DNA of 26,314 nt from CAYNGH01 sp964396845 (GTDB lineage: Bacteria; Vulcanimicrobiota; JAJTBE01; CAYNGH01). The first letter of the stretch is position 1, and each line of letters begins with the position of its first letter. Positions 14,921 through 24,432 of the stretch are shown piece after piece. The notes under the pieces are model-generated. The model worked only from the letters and a program-made list of their open reading frames with translations. It was not told the origin of the DNA and did no database searches. The stretch covers positions 1 to 26,314 of the forward strand of contig CAYNGH010000030.1 in NCBI GenBank assembly GCA_964396845.1, written 5' to 3'. Both the position numbers and the translations under genes were made by a program.

Positions 14921-16795
14921 TCAGGTTCGATACATTTCCCGGATCTTTATGAAATCTTGTTCCCGGGTCATGAAAGCTTCCACCACATCGGGATCAAAAT
15001 GCCCCCCGGAGCATATGGATATGAGCTTTTTTGTCCGCTCGTGGGAAAAGGCTTCTTTATAAACCCGATCAGAAGTCATTGCATCATATACATCGGCAAT
15101 GGCCACAATACGGGCTGACAGGGGAATCTCGTAACCCCTGATGCCGTAGGGATAACCGCTTCCGTCAAATTTCTCATGGTGGAAATATGCAATATCCCTG
15201 GCCATTTCCAGATACTTCGGGCCTTCCAGGAGTTTCCCCCCGATGATGGTATGCTTCTGCATTATTTCATATTCCCGGTCATTTAGTTTTCCAGGTTTTT
15301 GAAGCACGGCATCGGGGACTCCCACCTTGCCCAGGTCATGAAGAGGCGAAGAACGATATAGCTTTTTGATGAATTCCGGGGTGATGATATCTTTGTAGCG
15401 GGGCATCCCTGAGAGTTCGTCGGCGATAATCCGGCAATAATTGGCCACCCGGCGCAGGTGCTCCCCGGTTTCCCTGTCCCGTTCCTCCACTAATTCCGCC
15501 ATCTTTGCAATCAGGGTAAACTGGGTTTCCACTTTTTCCCGGAACTGGGATCGGGTGGAAAACAAAGCCCCCAGGGCCACCGCCAGCCCCCGGATGGTTT
15601 CAGAATCATACTTGCTGACAGGCTCCGGATAATTAAAGGCCAGCATCAGTCCCCCAGGATCGCCGTTTATCCGGCATGCCACATAATTTTCCAGGGATGG
15701 AATATTCTCGGTAAAATATGCAGGGAAAAGCTCCTGAAAGGTTTCCCGATCCTGACGCTGGGGATCCCGGCTGGCATACACCAGATCGCTTCTGTCTGAT
15801 GTGAGCCGGCGGAGTTCCACAGGATGAAAGGTTTTTTGGGGCGCAGCAGGATGGACATCCCCGATTTTCTTTTCAAACAGGCTCCCCTGAAGCATTCCCT
15901 CGGGGTTTTCCCTGGCAATAAATACATGGCTTGGACACTGGGACAGGATTTCTCCTTCCTCCCTGATAAAATGGGACACCGCAGGACGAACATCAACCTC
16001 TTCCTCCAGGTCCATGAAACGCATCTCCCGGAGAATTCCCTCGATAAGATCCAGGATATTCCGGGTGCGGTCATAGGCGTTGTCAATCTCTGTTTCCAGC
16101 CGGCGGGCGCCGGAAACATCCCGGCCAAGGATCATTACCCTGCTGTCGTCAGATTCATAAGGAATAAAAGAATATGATATGGTCCTCCCCGACAGATTGG
16201 TTTCCACACGGCGCAGGGTCTGCCGGGTGCCCACCAGCTTTTCCAGATGATTTTCAAAGTCTTCCGGCAAAACATTTTCAGGCTTCAGCCGGCGGTTTCC
16301 ATTGGAAGAAAGAAAATTCTTCACTGCTCTGTTGTAATATGTGATGCCGTGGTCCTTCTCCCATTCCATAATAAAATCGCCGGTGGAATCAGGAAACATG
16401 GCCATGGAACGCAAGCGATCCCGATATTTCCCCAGGTTGGATGCATCCCGGATGCACATGTAAGCCACCGGTTCCCCGGCACTTTTTAAAAGACCGCAGG
16501 TAATCTCGCCGTCAAATACCCGGCCGTCCCGGGCAACACAATGAGTTTCAAACAATATGACCCGGTCTTTTTTCACCGCTTCAAACACCGTGGTGAGAGA
16601 ATCAAAAGATGACCCAGGCACCAGGGTGAATATGGAATATTTTTTTATCTCCTTTTCAGTATAACCGAAAAGATATTGACTCCCTTGATTCCATGCGGTT
16701 ATCCTGCCCTCGGTATCACACAGAAGATAAGCATCCGATGAGCGAGTAAAAAATTCTTCAAAAAGGCTTGACGCCTCGATTCTTGCCTTGGCCAC
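14921..16795 (-). CDS. PAS-PAS-HD-GYP cyclic-di-GMP phosphodiesterase
   Basis: A 624-residue cytoplasmic protein with two PAS domains (about 9-118 and 132-228), a GAF-like middle region (about 245-420) and a full HD-GYP domain (430-620). The HD-GYP landmarks are all present: H446 in GEHLRRV, HD in SPLHDLGKVGVPD (486-487), H515, HHEKFDGSGYP (539-549) and ADVYDAMTSDR (567-577). An intact GYP motif implies active hydrolysis of c-di-GMP, with the PAS domains sensing redox, light or small molecules. The start is GTG 16795, with AAAGGA about 9 nt upstream; no better ATG lies near. It is divergent from an exported protein gene. Its natural targets in such a bacterium include type IV pili and surface attachment, in keeping with the PilT pair 9 kb away, but that link is inference. 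Confidence 0.95.
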   Translation of the reverse strand: MAKARIEASSLFEEFFTRSSDAYLLCDTEGRITAWNQGSQYLFGYTEKEIKKYSIFTLVPGSSFDSLTTVFEAVKKDRVILFETHCVARDGRVFDGEITCGLLKSAGEPVAYMCIRDASNLGKYRDRLRSMAMFPDSTGDFIMEWEKDHGITYYNRAVKNFLSSNGNRRLKPENVLPEDFENHLEKLVGTRQTLRRVETNLSGRTISYSFIPYESDDSRVMILGRDVSGARRLETEIDNAYDRTRNILDLIEGILREMRFMDLEEEVDVRPAVSHFIREEGEILSQCPSHVFIARENPEGMLQGSLFEKKIGDVHPAAPQKTFHPVELRRLTSDRSDLVYASRDPQRQDRETFQELFPAYFTENIPSLENYVACRINGDPGGLMLAFNYPEPVSKYDSETIRGLAVALGALFSTRSQFREKVETQFTLIAKMAELVEERDRETGEHLRRVANYCRIIADELSGMPRYKDIITPEFIKKLYRSSPLHDLGKVGVPDAVLQKPGKLNDREYEIMQKHTIIGGKLLEGPKYLEMARDIAYFHHEKFDGSGYPYGIRGYEIPLSARIVAIADVYDAMTSDRVYKEAFSHERTKKLISICSGGHFDPDVVEAFMTREQDFIKIREMYRT

Positions 16796-16941
16796 AGGAT
16801 TCTTCCTTTCGCCGGGGATTGATGTGCATCTATAATACTTATTTGCTTTTACCTTCTGCTCTCCTTTTTTTACACTTGCAGTTAAAAGGAAAAAGATGTT
16901 TTTTCTCTAACTCTTTGAAAAACCGCAATAAGAGGAAAAAC

Positions 16942-17820
16942 ATGAAAAAGATAATCCCCGGAATAATTGTTCTACTTATCATCGCCGTAATCCTTGTATT
17001 TTCCATAACACCCATAAGAATAGCCCTTCTGGGCATATCTCCCAGATATCATTTTGTGCCGGAAAAAAGCACCAGTTATGATATGAATACCCACCTGAAA
17101 ATGACCATGGAAACGGAAAACCTTCCCGATGCCCTCAAAGACAGCTTCCCGGTTCGAAACATGGAAACCTCGGTTCACCAGACATTAAATATGAAAACCG
17201 ACAGCCTGGACGGAAATATAGCCGATGTCACCTTTACCGCCAGGGTTGAGGATATGAGCCTTTCAATCAACGGTGAATCCGCGGATGAGCTTATTCAGAC
17301 CGGACAGGAAAACTCTGTCACCCTGACCGTTGCCCCCACGGGAAAAATCATCTCATCGGAAAACCAGACCGAGTTGAACGTTCTTATCAGCTCCCTGCAA
17401 CTGACCGCATTACATCCCCTGCCGGAAACTGCAGTTAAACCCGGGGCCCGGTGGACCCAAAAAAAAGAACTGGAAACCAAACCGGGGTTCGGCAAACTGA
17501 AACTTACTGGGGATGTGGAGTACACCTTTATAAAGCTGGAAAAATTCCAGGGAGCCACAGTGATGCGGGTCAATTTCTCCGGCCAGCTCACCCCCGCCAT
17601 CTCATCGGGAGGGCCAATATCTATAAAGGGAGATACAAAGGTCACAGGATATTATCTCTTTGATGTCAAGGCAGAGGAAGTCGCTACAGGGACTGTCACT
17701 CTGGAATTTGACAATCATATCAATCTCCAGAGTGCCCTCAGCAGGCTTCTGGAAAAAGCTTCATCCTTCAAAATAGCCCCCAGGGCCACTCTGACCATTA
17801 AAATCGAAAGAAAGCAGTGA
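16942..17820 (+). CDS. Membrane-anchored exported protein, DUF6263-like
   Basis: A 292-residue protein with one N-terminal membrane helix (about 3-32), probably an uncleaved signal anchor, and an extracytoplasmic domain rich in beta strands and threonine. Phrases such as PGARWTQKKELE and GYYLFDVKAEEVATGTVTLEF resemble the DUF6263-type secreted proteins, whose function is unknown; this match is by eye. The frame is open back to 16768, but the start is set at ATG 16942, where AGAGGA lies about 6 nt upstream and the hydrophobic segment follows at once. It is divergent from the HD-GYP gene and converges on the large ATPase gene, with only 9 bp between stop codons. Confidence 0.8.
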   Translation: MKKIIPGIIVLLIIAVILVFSITPIRIALLGISPRYHFVPEKSTSYDMNTHLKMTMETENLPDALKDSFPVRNMETSVHQTLNMKTDSLDGNIADVTFTARVEDMSLSINGESADELIQTGQENSVTLTVAPTGKIISSENQTELNVLISSLQLTALHPLPETAVKPGARWTQKKELETKPGFGKLKLTGDVEYTFIKLEKFQGATVMRVNFSGQLTPAISSGGPISIKGDTKVTGYYLFDVKAEEVATGTVTLEFDNHINLQSALSRLLEKASSFKIAPRATLTIKIERKQ

Positions 17821-17829
17821 TAATGAGCA

Positions 17830-20800
17830 TCAGTCTTGTTTGAGCTTATCTATGACCTTCATAAGACAGCTTGCCTGCTGTTCCCTGGTGAACCCAAAAC
17901 CCTCAAAGGTCCTGCGAAAAACAGCCCTGGCAGCCTCTTCCCTGGAAGAATAATTCTTTGGAAGCTCAAAGGCAAACATCACAAAGCTGACTTCCACCTC
18001 TAACTTTGCCCTGGAAAGCCGGGACAGGTATTCCATGTTCCGGTCAAACTCCCACCGGGATACAGGCCCTATCCCCATCTTTTCCGGAAGATCCGTCATA
18101 AAGGCGGTTTTCATATCTCCCTTGGGCTGAATCTCCAGCAACAGTTGGGCATCCTGAGAAAGCCTCTCCCGGGGAAGGTCTTCGGGGACCCGCTGAATCC
18201 AGAGGGCAAAGGTATCTCCCATGGGTCTTTTGCCCCCGGTAAAGATGGTGGATACCGCCTTCCACAGGCTCTGTTCCTTCAAGGTCTGGTATCTCAACAG
18301 GAAGGCCTTGATGTTTTTCAGGATGGTCAAAAGGGCTTTTCCGTTGGCTTGAAAAGAGAAGCTCACCGGATTGAATCCCAGAGCAGGGGGAATATATTGA
18401 GTGAAAAAATCCTGAGCGCTGGCATCTCTTCCCAAACCCCGCACCAGCTCCAGAAAGCCGATGATTTCTTTACCTTTCAGGATCTGGGCACGACGGGTAA
18501 TGGGAGGCAGGGTGTCAAACCAGGTAAATATGGCGCTACGGGCTTCATACCACAAAACCTCCGAAGAGGGCCTTGGTGAGTGCTCCGCAAAAAGCTCGAT
18601 AATCTGATCTGTTATGATCTTTTCGTAGTTCTGATGGGCATCCACCGGGGAAACATGGGGAGGGATCTCCGGGGCCTGGTATGCCGGCTTGGGATAAGGC
18701 TGTGGCTGAGCTGTCTTCATCTCCACGGTGGAATAAGGCTCCTGGGGGGGGATCTGCTCCACTCCCGGATACCCTGGAGCAGGCTGAGGCTTTTGAGAAG
18801 CCCCGGGATAAACCTGGGACACCGCTTGAGAAAGTTGAGCTGAATAATCTGTCTGCTCTGCCAGGGAAGTTGCATGGGGAATATCTCCCCCGCCGGGAGG
18901 AATTTCCGGTTCCACCTGGGGTTCGGTGATTTCAGGAACCGGTTGGGATTCCTGTTGAAGATCCTCTTCGGTCATCTCGGAGAAGTAAACTATGATGTCC
19001 TCGGGATCATGAACCATCTGCCATATGGTATCATAGGTCATGCTCATAGCCACAAGGGAAGAATGATCTCCGGTTTCTCTCATCTGGCGGAAATTCATAA
19101 ATATTTCGACTTTCCATGGGCAGGCATGGAATATCACCGCCAGCATTATTTCGATAAGGGCAGGATTGATGCCATAGGGAGGCTGAAGCAGATCCCACAG
19201 GACATCATTTATGGGGATGACATTTATTCCATCCTCCACCGACTGGAGAATCCTGGCATACAGGGTGTCCCACACCGCAGCCACAGCGGTTTCTTCTTCC
19301 AGGGGGCCTGACACTACAAATTCTTGAAAAATATTCGTTTCATTGGCCAGGACCACAATTCCAGTGTTCACCAGAACATCATAAAGAAGCCCGTCATAAA
19401 GCTCGGTAATCTGCAGAGGAATGATGATGGATCCGGCACGGCCAAATATTTTTTCCACCGCAGCTTTGCGGATCTGGATATACTCATCACTGTCGGTGAA
19501 GGAAGAAACTGCAGGGTTGGGAATCACCGGTGTAAAGGGGAAATTTTCTTCCATCATGGCATCGGCCAGTTCGAAGATGGTCTTCTCCTGAATCTGATGT
19601 ATCAGGTTACTGCGGAAATGCCAGTAAAATCGCTCCGGACGCCGGAAAAACTCCAGTTTCTCCTTGAGTTCACCCTCCAGCTCCGATGAGCGTTCTTCCA
19701 ACATCTCCCTTTCATCAGACTGGGGATTGGCAAAAATTGGCTCCTGACGGCGGATTTCATCCAGGGCTTCCAGCTCCCATACGACTTTAAAAAAATTCGC
19801 AGGACGCACCGGGACAGCAATCACCACCCGGGAAATGTTTTCCCACTGGGCAGAAGCAGCGATATTGCGGGCTTCCATCAGTTCCTCGTCATCGTCGGTC
19901 ACCAGATAAAGGATAGCCACATCACCAACATATTCACCCCGGCCCCGTCCCAGAGAGCTGGTGATCTTAACGGGAAAATCCGGGTTTCGCAGTTCTTCCA
20001 TACCCAGATACAGGCAGTTGAGCTTCCGGTCGGTATAATATGTTTCGTTATATGTCTGGGCAGGCACATCGGGAAGCCTATATTTTTCATTTAGAACATC
20101 CGCCGGTTGCACATTCTTCTGAATCCTCTCAATCCGTCGGTCAACAAACTCCTGAAGATTAACGCTGGACTTCTGGATGGGCAAGCGGATTTCCGATGTA
20201 TTTCGATCATATTTGAAGCCGTTTTTCTGGATCATATCCACAATGAGGGATTCCATCCTCTTGACTTCCCGATCGTCGAACTGCAGGGAGTTAAAAATAT
20301 TCTTCTTTGTAGGACGGATTACATCATCCCGGACCAGTTGCATCAGGGTAATCAACCGGATCATCCTGCGGGCCAGGGGATTGTTTCCCGAAAGTATGTT
20401 GGCTTTGTTGATGGCTTCAGCTACATTTCGCATATGGGGTGATTCCTTGATGGCCTTTTCATAGTAGCTGAAAAGATAATCCGGGGTGAACATGGACAGC
20501 TTCCCCGATGCCTGAAATATTCCGAAGGTATCAAGATAATGGCGGAAACTGCCGGCCCCCGTATCCCGGAAGAAATTAATCAGGTTCTTCTCAGTGTGGC
20601 ATACCTTCTGGGAAAGCAGGGGCAGGAACATCAGAGTGAAGGGATGCAATGGAAAGCAGGCGGGAAGCAGTTTGTGCTGGATGTAGTCCACGCCCCGATC
20701 CTGAAAAAGACCCGCCTCATAAGAGAGGCTTGCCAGCTTTTCAAACTCGGTGTTGGAAGTCAGCACTTCCAGGGCTTCCATGGAGGGATGATCCAGCAGG

Positions 20801-21606
20801 GTTGTGGTGGCAAGATCCACCCATTCTTCCGGTTCAAAATCCATCCACAAAAAATGATCAAATACTTCACAGAACCTTTGCCTGGCTTCTTCTTCCATTC
20901 CCCGGGCAATATACTTCATGGGAAACATGGACCCGATACCCAGGAAAAGAACCGGGAACTGGCAGTTTGACATGAAGTTTATTAGTTCAACCATAGTGGA
21001 TGATATCTCCGAGCCTGTCTGCCGTTCAATATCGATCATCACCGGCTCAAAATCGTCCATAATGAAGAGTATCCCGTTGTGAACCCCTGCCTGTTGCAGA
21101 TGACCAGTAACATGTCTTATGAATTCCGGGGCCGAGCTGGTGGAAGGGGGAGGGAAATCGTAACCTTCCCGGGTCAGGGCAGTATCAAGAGAACCAATGA
21201 TGGAGGTGTTTAGAAGGGGCATGCTCATATCCAGAGGAGGTACCAGAGCTACCAGAAAGTTCCCCAGTTCCTGTTTTATTCTTGTATGGGGAAAATGGTC
21301 CCGATCCTGCAGAATATGCCCCATTACCGGGTGATCCATGGGCTTTCCCAGAAAGTTCATAAGATACAGGCCGACATGGGACTTTCCAAAGCCCGGCCTT
21401 CCCGACAGGAGAAAACTTTTCTGCCTGCCCCCGATGACACCGTCATATACCAGGCTTGTCAATTCCCTGGCCATATTGGTGAGGTAAGATCCCTCCATCA
21501 GGGACATGTTTTCTTCTTCATTGTTTATGGCATTACTCAAATCCAGCTTGTTCAAAACCTTGGAGTTCACGTTAATCAGGCTGGACATGTTCCTGTTACC
21601 AAGCAT
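17830..21606 (-). CDS. Large P-loop ATPase, BrxC/PglY-like (DUF6079-like), orphan
   Basis: A 1258-residue protein. Near the N-terminus is an AAA/ORC-like P-loop: Walker A SGRPGFGKSH (68-77) and Walker B ILFIMDDFE (179-187). At 316-346, ACFPLHPFTLMFLPLLSQK followed by a stretch ending NLINFF resembles the segment of BREX BrxC and Pgl PglY ATPases in which a 'hPLHP..hh.LP.LS' run is followed by a charged 'Rt.F.FL' helix. Residues about 500-880 form an alpha/beta region without known motifs. A proline/glutamine-rich linker (about 885-985) leads to a helical C-terminal domain (about 990-1258). ATG 21606 has AGGAG 9 nt upstream. Neighbours on both sides are unrelated; no methyltransferase (PglX), PglZ, BrxA/B or protease is present. 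The family call is by eye; a signalling or housekeeping ATPase of the same superfamily is possible. Confidence 0.75.
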   Translation of the reverse strand: MLGNRNMSSLINVNSKVLNKLDLSNAINNEEENMSLMEGSYLTNMARELTSLVYDGVIGGRQKSFLLSGRPGFGKSHVGLYLMNFLGKPMDHPVMGHILQDRDHFPHTRIKQELGNFLVALVPPLDMSMPLLNTSIIGSLDTALTREGYDFPPPSTSSAPEFIRHVTGHLQQAGVHNGILFIMDDFEPVMIDIERQTGSEISSTMVELINFMSNCQFPVLFLGIGSMFPMKYIARGMEEEARQRFCEVFDHFLWMDFEPEEWVDLATTTLLDHPSMEALEVLTSNTEFEKLASLSYEAGLFQDRGVDYIQHKLLPACFPLHPFTLMFLPLLSQKVCHTEKNLINFFRDTGAGSFRHYLDTFGIFQASGKLSMFTPDYLFSYYEKAIKESPHMRNVAEAINKANILSGNNPLARRMIRLITLMQLVRDDVIRPTKKNIFNSLQFDDREVKRMESLIVDMIQKNGFKYDRNTSEIRLPIQKSSVNLQEFVDRRIERIQKNVQPADVLNEKYRLPDVPAQTYNETYYTDRKLNCLYLGMEELRNPDFPVKITSSLGRGRGEYVGDVAILYLVTDDDEELMEARNIAASAQWENISRVVIAVPVRPANFFKVVWELEALDEIRRQEPIFANPQSDEREMLEERSSELEGELKEKLEFFRRPERFYWHFRSNLIHQIQEKTIFELADAMMEENFPFTPVIPNPAVSSFTDSDEYIQIRKAAVEKIFGRAGSIIIPLQITELYDGLLYDVLVNTGIVVLANETNIFQEFVVSGPLEEETAVAAVWDTLYARILQSVEDGINVIPINDVLWDLLQPPYGINPALIEIMLAVIFHACPWKVEIFMNFRQMRETGDHSSLVAMSMTYDTIWQMVHDPEDIIVYFSEMTEEDLQQESQPVPEITEPQVEPEIPPGGGDIPHATSLAEQTDYSAQLSQAVSQVYPGASQKPQPAPGYPGVEQIPPQEPYSTVEMKTAQPQPYPKPAYQAPEIPPHVSPVDAHQNYEKIITDQIIELFAEHSPRPSSEVLWYEARSAIFTWFDTLPPITRRAQILKGKEIIGFLELVRGLGRDASAQDFFTQYIPPALGFNPVSFSFQANGKALLTILKNIKAFLLRYQTLKEQSLWKAVSTIFTGGKRPMGDTFALWIQRVPEDLPRERLSQDAQLLLEIQPKGDMKTAFMTDLPEKMGIGPVSRWEFDRNMEYLSRLSRAKLEVEVSFVMFAFELPKNYSSREEAARAVFRRTFEGFGFTREQQASCLMKVIDKLKQD

Positions 21607-21741
21607 CAGTTACAGCTCCTGCCGGCATATTGCCGAGTGTATTTATATTGTTTCCCCATATGCAAATGGCACCGATTACTTATTATAGAATCATGGGGGA
21701 TCTTCCTCCATGGTTGGAGGAATGTCACAAGTCCAAAAAGC

Positions 21742-21773
21742 AAAATAAAAAGAGCCCCGGTTGCCCGGGGCTC
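21742..21773 (-). terminator. Intrinsic terminator of the SLH-porin gene
   Basis: On the minus strand GAGCCCCGG, loop GCAA, CCGGGGCTC, followed by TTTTTATTTT. A 9-bp GC-rich stem with a GNRA loop and a T-tract, 25 bp after the porin stop: a textbook strong terminator. Confidence 0.92.
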
Positions 21774-21797
21774 CTGTTGTGTTCGTTGTGTTGTTCC

Positions 21798-24218
21798 TTA
21801 GAACTTCACCTTGAACTGGGTCATCATCTGAACGCCAGTGAAGCTTTCAGGTGCATTGTTCAGACCGTTGAAGTTGTTGCTCAACTTGTCGGACTGGTTA
21901 TACAGCCTGATGTCGAAGCACCACTGGGTGTTCTTGGCTATGTCATAGTCGAATCCCAGGAAAGGTGCGCTCTGAGTTGAGTCAACAACCTTGGTCCCGG
22001 CATTGCGCCAGTTGCCATTGAACATTGCGTGGTAGCCTTCCATCCGTCCCCAGTCGTATCCGCCCCGAAGGGTGAACTTGTCGCTGAAGGCGTAGGCCAG
22101 TCCCAGCTTCAGTGCGTCGTGGCGAAGATCCACATGGTTCCACTTGGCGACGTTGCTGGCCTGGTTGGCCACACCGGATTCTCTCTTGTACCGGTAGGTG
22201 TCATACTGGACATTGGCTCTGAAGGGGCTGGGAGCAAACTTGTACTCGACGCCGCCTCCAAAGTGATCAGCCTTGCCTCTTGGTGTTGCAGCCACAGTGG
22301 AGCCAGGCACGTTGGCCATGGGGCTTCCTACGGGTGCATCAAGGGTCAGAGGATTGATGGTTGCCAGTGCGTGGAATACCGGGTCAACAAATCCGGGCTT
22401 CATTCCATAGAGAATGTTGCCGGTGGAGCGGTGAGGCTCACTGGCATCAGCCTGCTGGAGGAAGCTTCCCCGAAGGTTGGCACGGCCATTGCCCTGGGAG
22501 AAACGATACTCTATGCCAAAGCGGATGCCCTGACGGTTGTTGGGATACATATCAGAGTCGTGAAGCTGATAGCCATCTCCGTAGTATGCGAAGGTGGGCA
22601 TATTCCACATGTTCAGCCCCAGGCCGTTGCCGTAACGAATCTGGAATGCATCATAGTATGCATCGGTTGAAACGTATTCCACATCGATGTCCAGAGTATT
22701 GGGTTTGTTGGTCCAGCCGATTCCGCCCCGGAAATGGGAGCCGTTTACATTGTAACCGGATTCCATGTTGGGTTTGTAGTCGCTGCCGGCATAGGCCAGA
22801 ACGATACGGATGTCGGAAGGATCAAACCGGTGGTTGAAGGAGATGCCCCACATGGTCTGCCCCTGCAGTCCGATGAAGGGAGTGTTGCCCCTCATGGGTC
22901 TGTGGTTGGCCAGTCCAGGAGTGGCGTTGATCACGTCGATGGGGTCACTCCACTCAACACCAGATCCCCAAAGTCCTGCAAATCCCAGAGGAACTCTTCC
23001 GGGGAAGTATCCCAGGGGGCTTACATTGGAGCTGGTTTCAGAAACCCTGGCGAAGTTCAGCTTCACACTATACTGATCCTTGACTTTCCAGTCCAGGTTC
23101 ACGCCCCACAGGGTGGGCTTCGTGGTGAAGTCTTCGTTGGGGAGCCTGGTGAACATTGCTTCCCACTTCATATCGGAAATCAGGTGAGCCTTGCCTTTGA
23201 CCTGCACGCCGAAGAACGGAAGATAAGCATCTTCGCCTTCGTAGTACTTCCAGGTGGAAACCCGGCCCTTTTTGTCCTTTGAAGTGTTCATGTCTGCATA
23301 GCGGGTGCGATCCCGGCCGTCGATGCCAGGATTGTCGATGTTGGCCAATACGAATGAATCGAAATTGGTCTTCTCGATGGCACCAGCGATGAACTTGGTG
23401 TTGGTGGGTTTGTGCTCTACCCAGAACTGATCAAAGGTCATCCTTGTCCAAGGTGTATTGAAGTTGTTCTGGATTGCATTGGATCCACTGTCATAGGTGA
23501 AAGGATTTGAGGCGTAAGGAGCAGTAACTCCCCAGTAGGCATCGATCCAGCTGTCGCCCATTGAAGTGTAGGCGGCGAAACGGATGCCGGCATCCATATC
23601 CTTGTTAACCTTGACTTTGACACCAAGCCTTGCCCTTGCGGTGAGGCCGGAGCCGTTCATCAGGGGACGCCAGTTGAACATGTTGTTGGCACCGGGGAAG
23701 TGCAGGAAAGCACCGGCGGCGCCACCCACGTTGTCGGCCCAGTTAAAGCCGGTGGTGGTGACGTTGCCGTTGTTCCGGATGCCGATGGTTACGAAACGGG
23801 CCACGAAATCACCCTCAAAGGTGATCCGTTCCAGCTCGGTAACCCTCTTGTCCAGACCGGAAACGCTCTCTTCCAGGTTCTTTACCCGGACTCCCAGAGC
23901 GTCCAGCTCGTCCTTGAGGTTGTTGGTCAGAGCCCGGAGTGCCTCCAGGTCTGCCTTGGTTGCAAATGTGGCGTGGGCGGCTTCCATTTTGGCAAGCAGC
24001 CTCTGCAGAGCCATTGCCATTTCCCAACGGGTAGCGGCTCTGTCGCCTTTGAATGTTCCATCAGGATACCCTTCCAGGATACCCTTTGCTGCCAGGTCAG
24101 CGACAGCGTCACGAGCCCAATGCTGATCGGGCACGTCAGGGAACAGAGGTGCGGCGAAAGCGGGGGCCATCACGGAGAAGACCAGCGCTAACACCAGAAA
24201 CATTGATAGTCTCTTCAT
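21798..24218 (-). CDS. SLH-domain outer-membrane porin (OmpM-like)
   Basis: The 806-residue precursor has a signal peptide (1-22, cleavage after MAPAFA), one SLH domain (about 25-78, with FPDVPDQHWARDAV and GYPDGTFKGDRAATRWE), a coiled coil (about 84-132) and a long beta-barrel region (about 135-806) that ends in KFKVKF. The terminal phenylalanine fits recognition by the BAM complex. Proteins of this layout form abundant trimeric porins; the SLH domain binds peptidoglycan-linked polymer, so they tether the outer membrane to the wall as well as passing small solutes. The SD AAAGGAGG is strong, 10 nt before ATG. A strong promoter, a long leader and a strong terminator make it a highly expressed single-gene unit. 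Confidence 0.95.
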   Translation of the reverse strand: MKRLSMFLVLALVFSVMAPAFAAPLFPDVPDQHWARDAVADLAAKGILEGYPDGTFKGDRAATRWEMAMALQRLLAKMEAAHATFATKADLEALRALTNNLKDELDALGVRVKNLEESVSGLDKRVTELERITFEGDFVARFVTIGIRNNGNVTTTGFNWADNVGGAAGAFLHFPGANNMFNWRPLMNGSGLTARARLGVKVKVNKDMDAGIRFAAYTSMGDSWIDAYWGVTAPYASNPFTYDSGSNAIQNNFNTPWTRMTFDQFWVEHKPTNTKFIAGAIEKTNFDSFVLANIDNPGIDGRDRTRYADMNTSKDKKGRVSTWKYYEGEDAYLPFFGVQVKGKAHLISDMKWEAMFTRLPNEDFTTKPTLWGVNLDWKVKDQYSVKLNFARVSETSSNVSPLGYFPGRVPLGFAGLWGSGVEWSDPIDVINATPGLANHRPMRGNTPFIGLQGQTMWGISFNHRFDPSDIRIVLAYAGSDYKPNMESGYNVNGSHFRGGIGWTNKPNTLDIDVEYVSTDAYYDAFQIRYGNGLGLNMWNMPTFAYYGDGYQLHDSDMYPNNRQGIRFGIEYRFSQGNGRANLRGSFLQQADASEPHRSTGNILYGMKPGFVDPVFHALATINPLTLDAPVGSPMANVPGSTVAATPRGKADHFGGGVEYKFAPSPFRANVQYDTYRYKRESGVANQASNVAKWNHVDLRHDALKLGLAYAFSDKFTLRGGYDWGRMEGYHAMFNGNWRNAGTKVVDSTQSAPFLGFDYDIAKNTQWCFDIRLYNQSDKLSNNFNGLNNAPESFTGVQMMTQFKVKF

Positions 24219-24426
24219 TCCCTCTTACCTCCTTTTAGATTGATTTGATTTTATTGTGGAGGTTCGCTGTCTGTCGGACGACTTATGATGAGCGTCCAAG
24301 TTTTCTCACCGGCTGACTTTCCGACTTACAGCTTGCCCCCGGGTTTACGGCTCGCCCCCTGGGCTGTCAGCTACCCTTGTCCGGGAGGTGTGCCGTTGAA
24401 TCCCTGCATAAACATGCCAATGTTTC
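24219..24426 (-). promoter_or_regulatory. Long 5' leader of the porin mRNA, possibly structured
   Basis: About 208 nt lie between the predicted transcription start and the porin ATG. The part 24296-24372 is made of GC-rich quasi-repeats of 19-20 nt; the part next to the gene is A/T-rich and carries the SD. No open frame with a ribosome binding site stands out, and I could not match it to a known riboswitch consensus. An RNA regulatory element, an sRNA target or a stabilising 5' structure are all possible. Confidence 0.5.
24326..24359 (-). repeat. Tandem 15-nt repeat in the porin leader
   Basis: On the minus strand GGGGGCGAGCCGTAA (24359-24345) is followed by GGGGGCAAGCTGTAA (24340-24326), 13 of 15 bases alike with a 19-nt period. 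Weaker units beginning AGCTG and AGCCG flank them (24372-24353 and 24314-24296). Confidence 0.7.
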
Positions 24427-24432
24427 TTCGAC

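Noticed and set aside
17830..21606. Complete BREX or Pgl defence system
   Set aside because: Only the BrxC/PglY-like ATPase is present. No PglX, PglZ, BrxA, BrxB, BrxL or Lon-like gene is found in the window.
24296..24426. Possible cobalamin or ydaO-type riboswitch in the porin leader
   Set aside because: Short fragments (CTGTAA, AAGTCAG, and on the plus strand GTCAGCTA) recall those classes, but the other conserved blocks and their order are absent, so I do not name a class.
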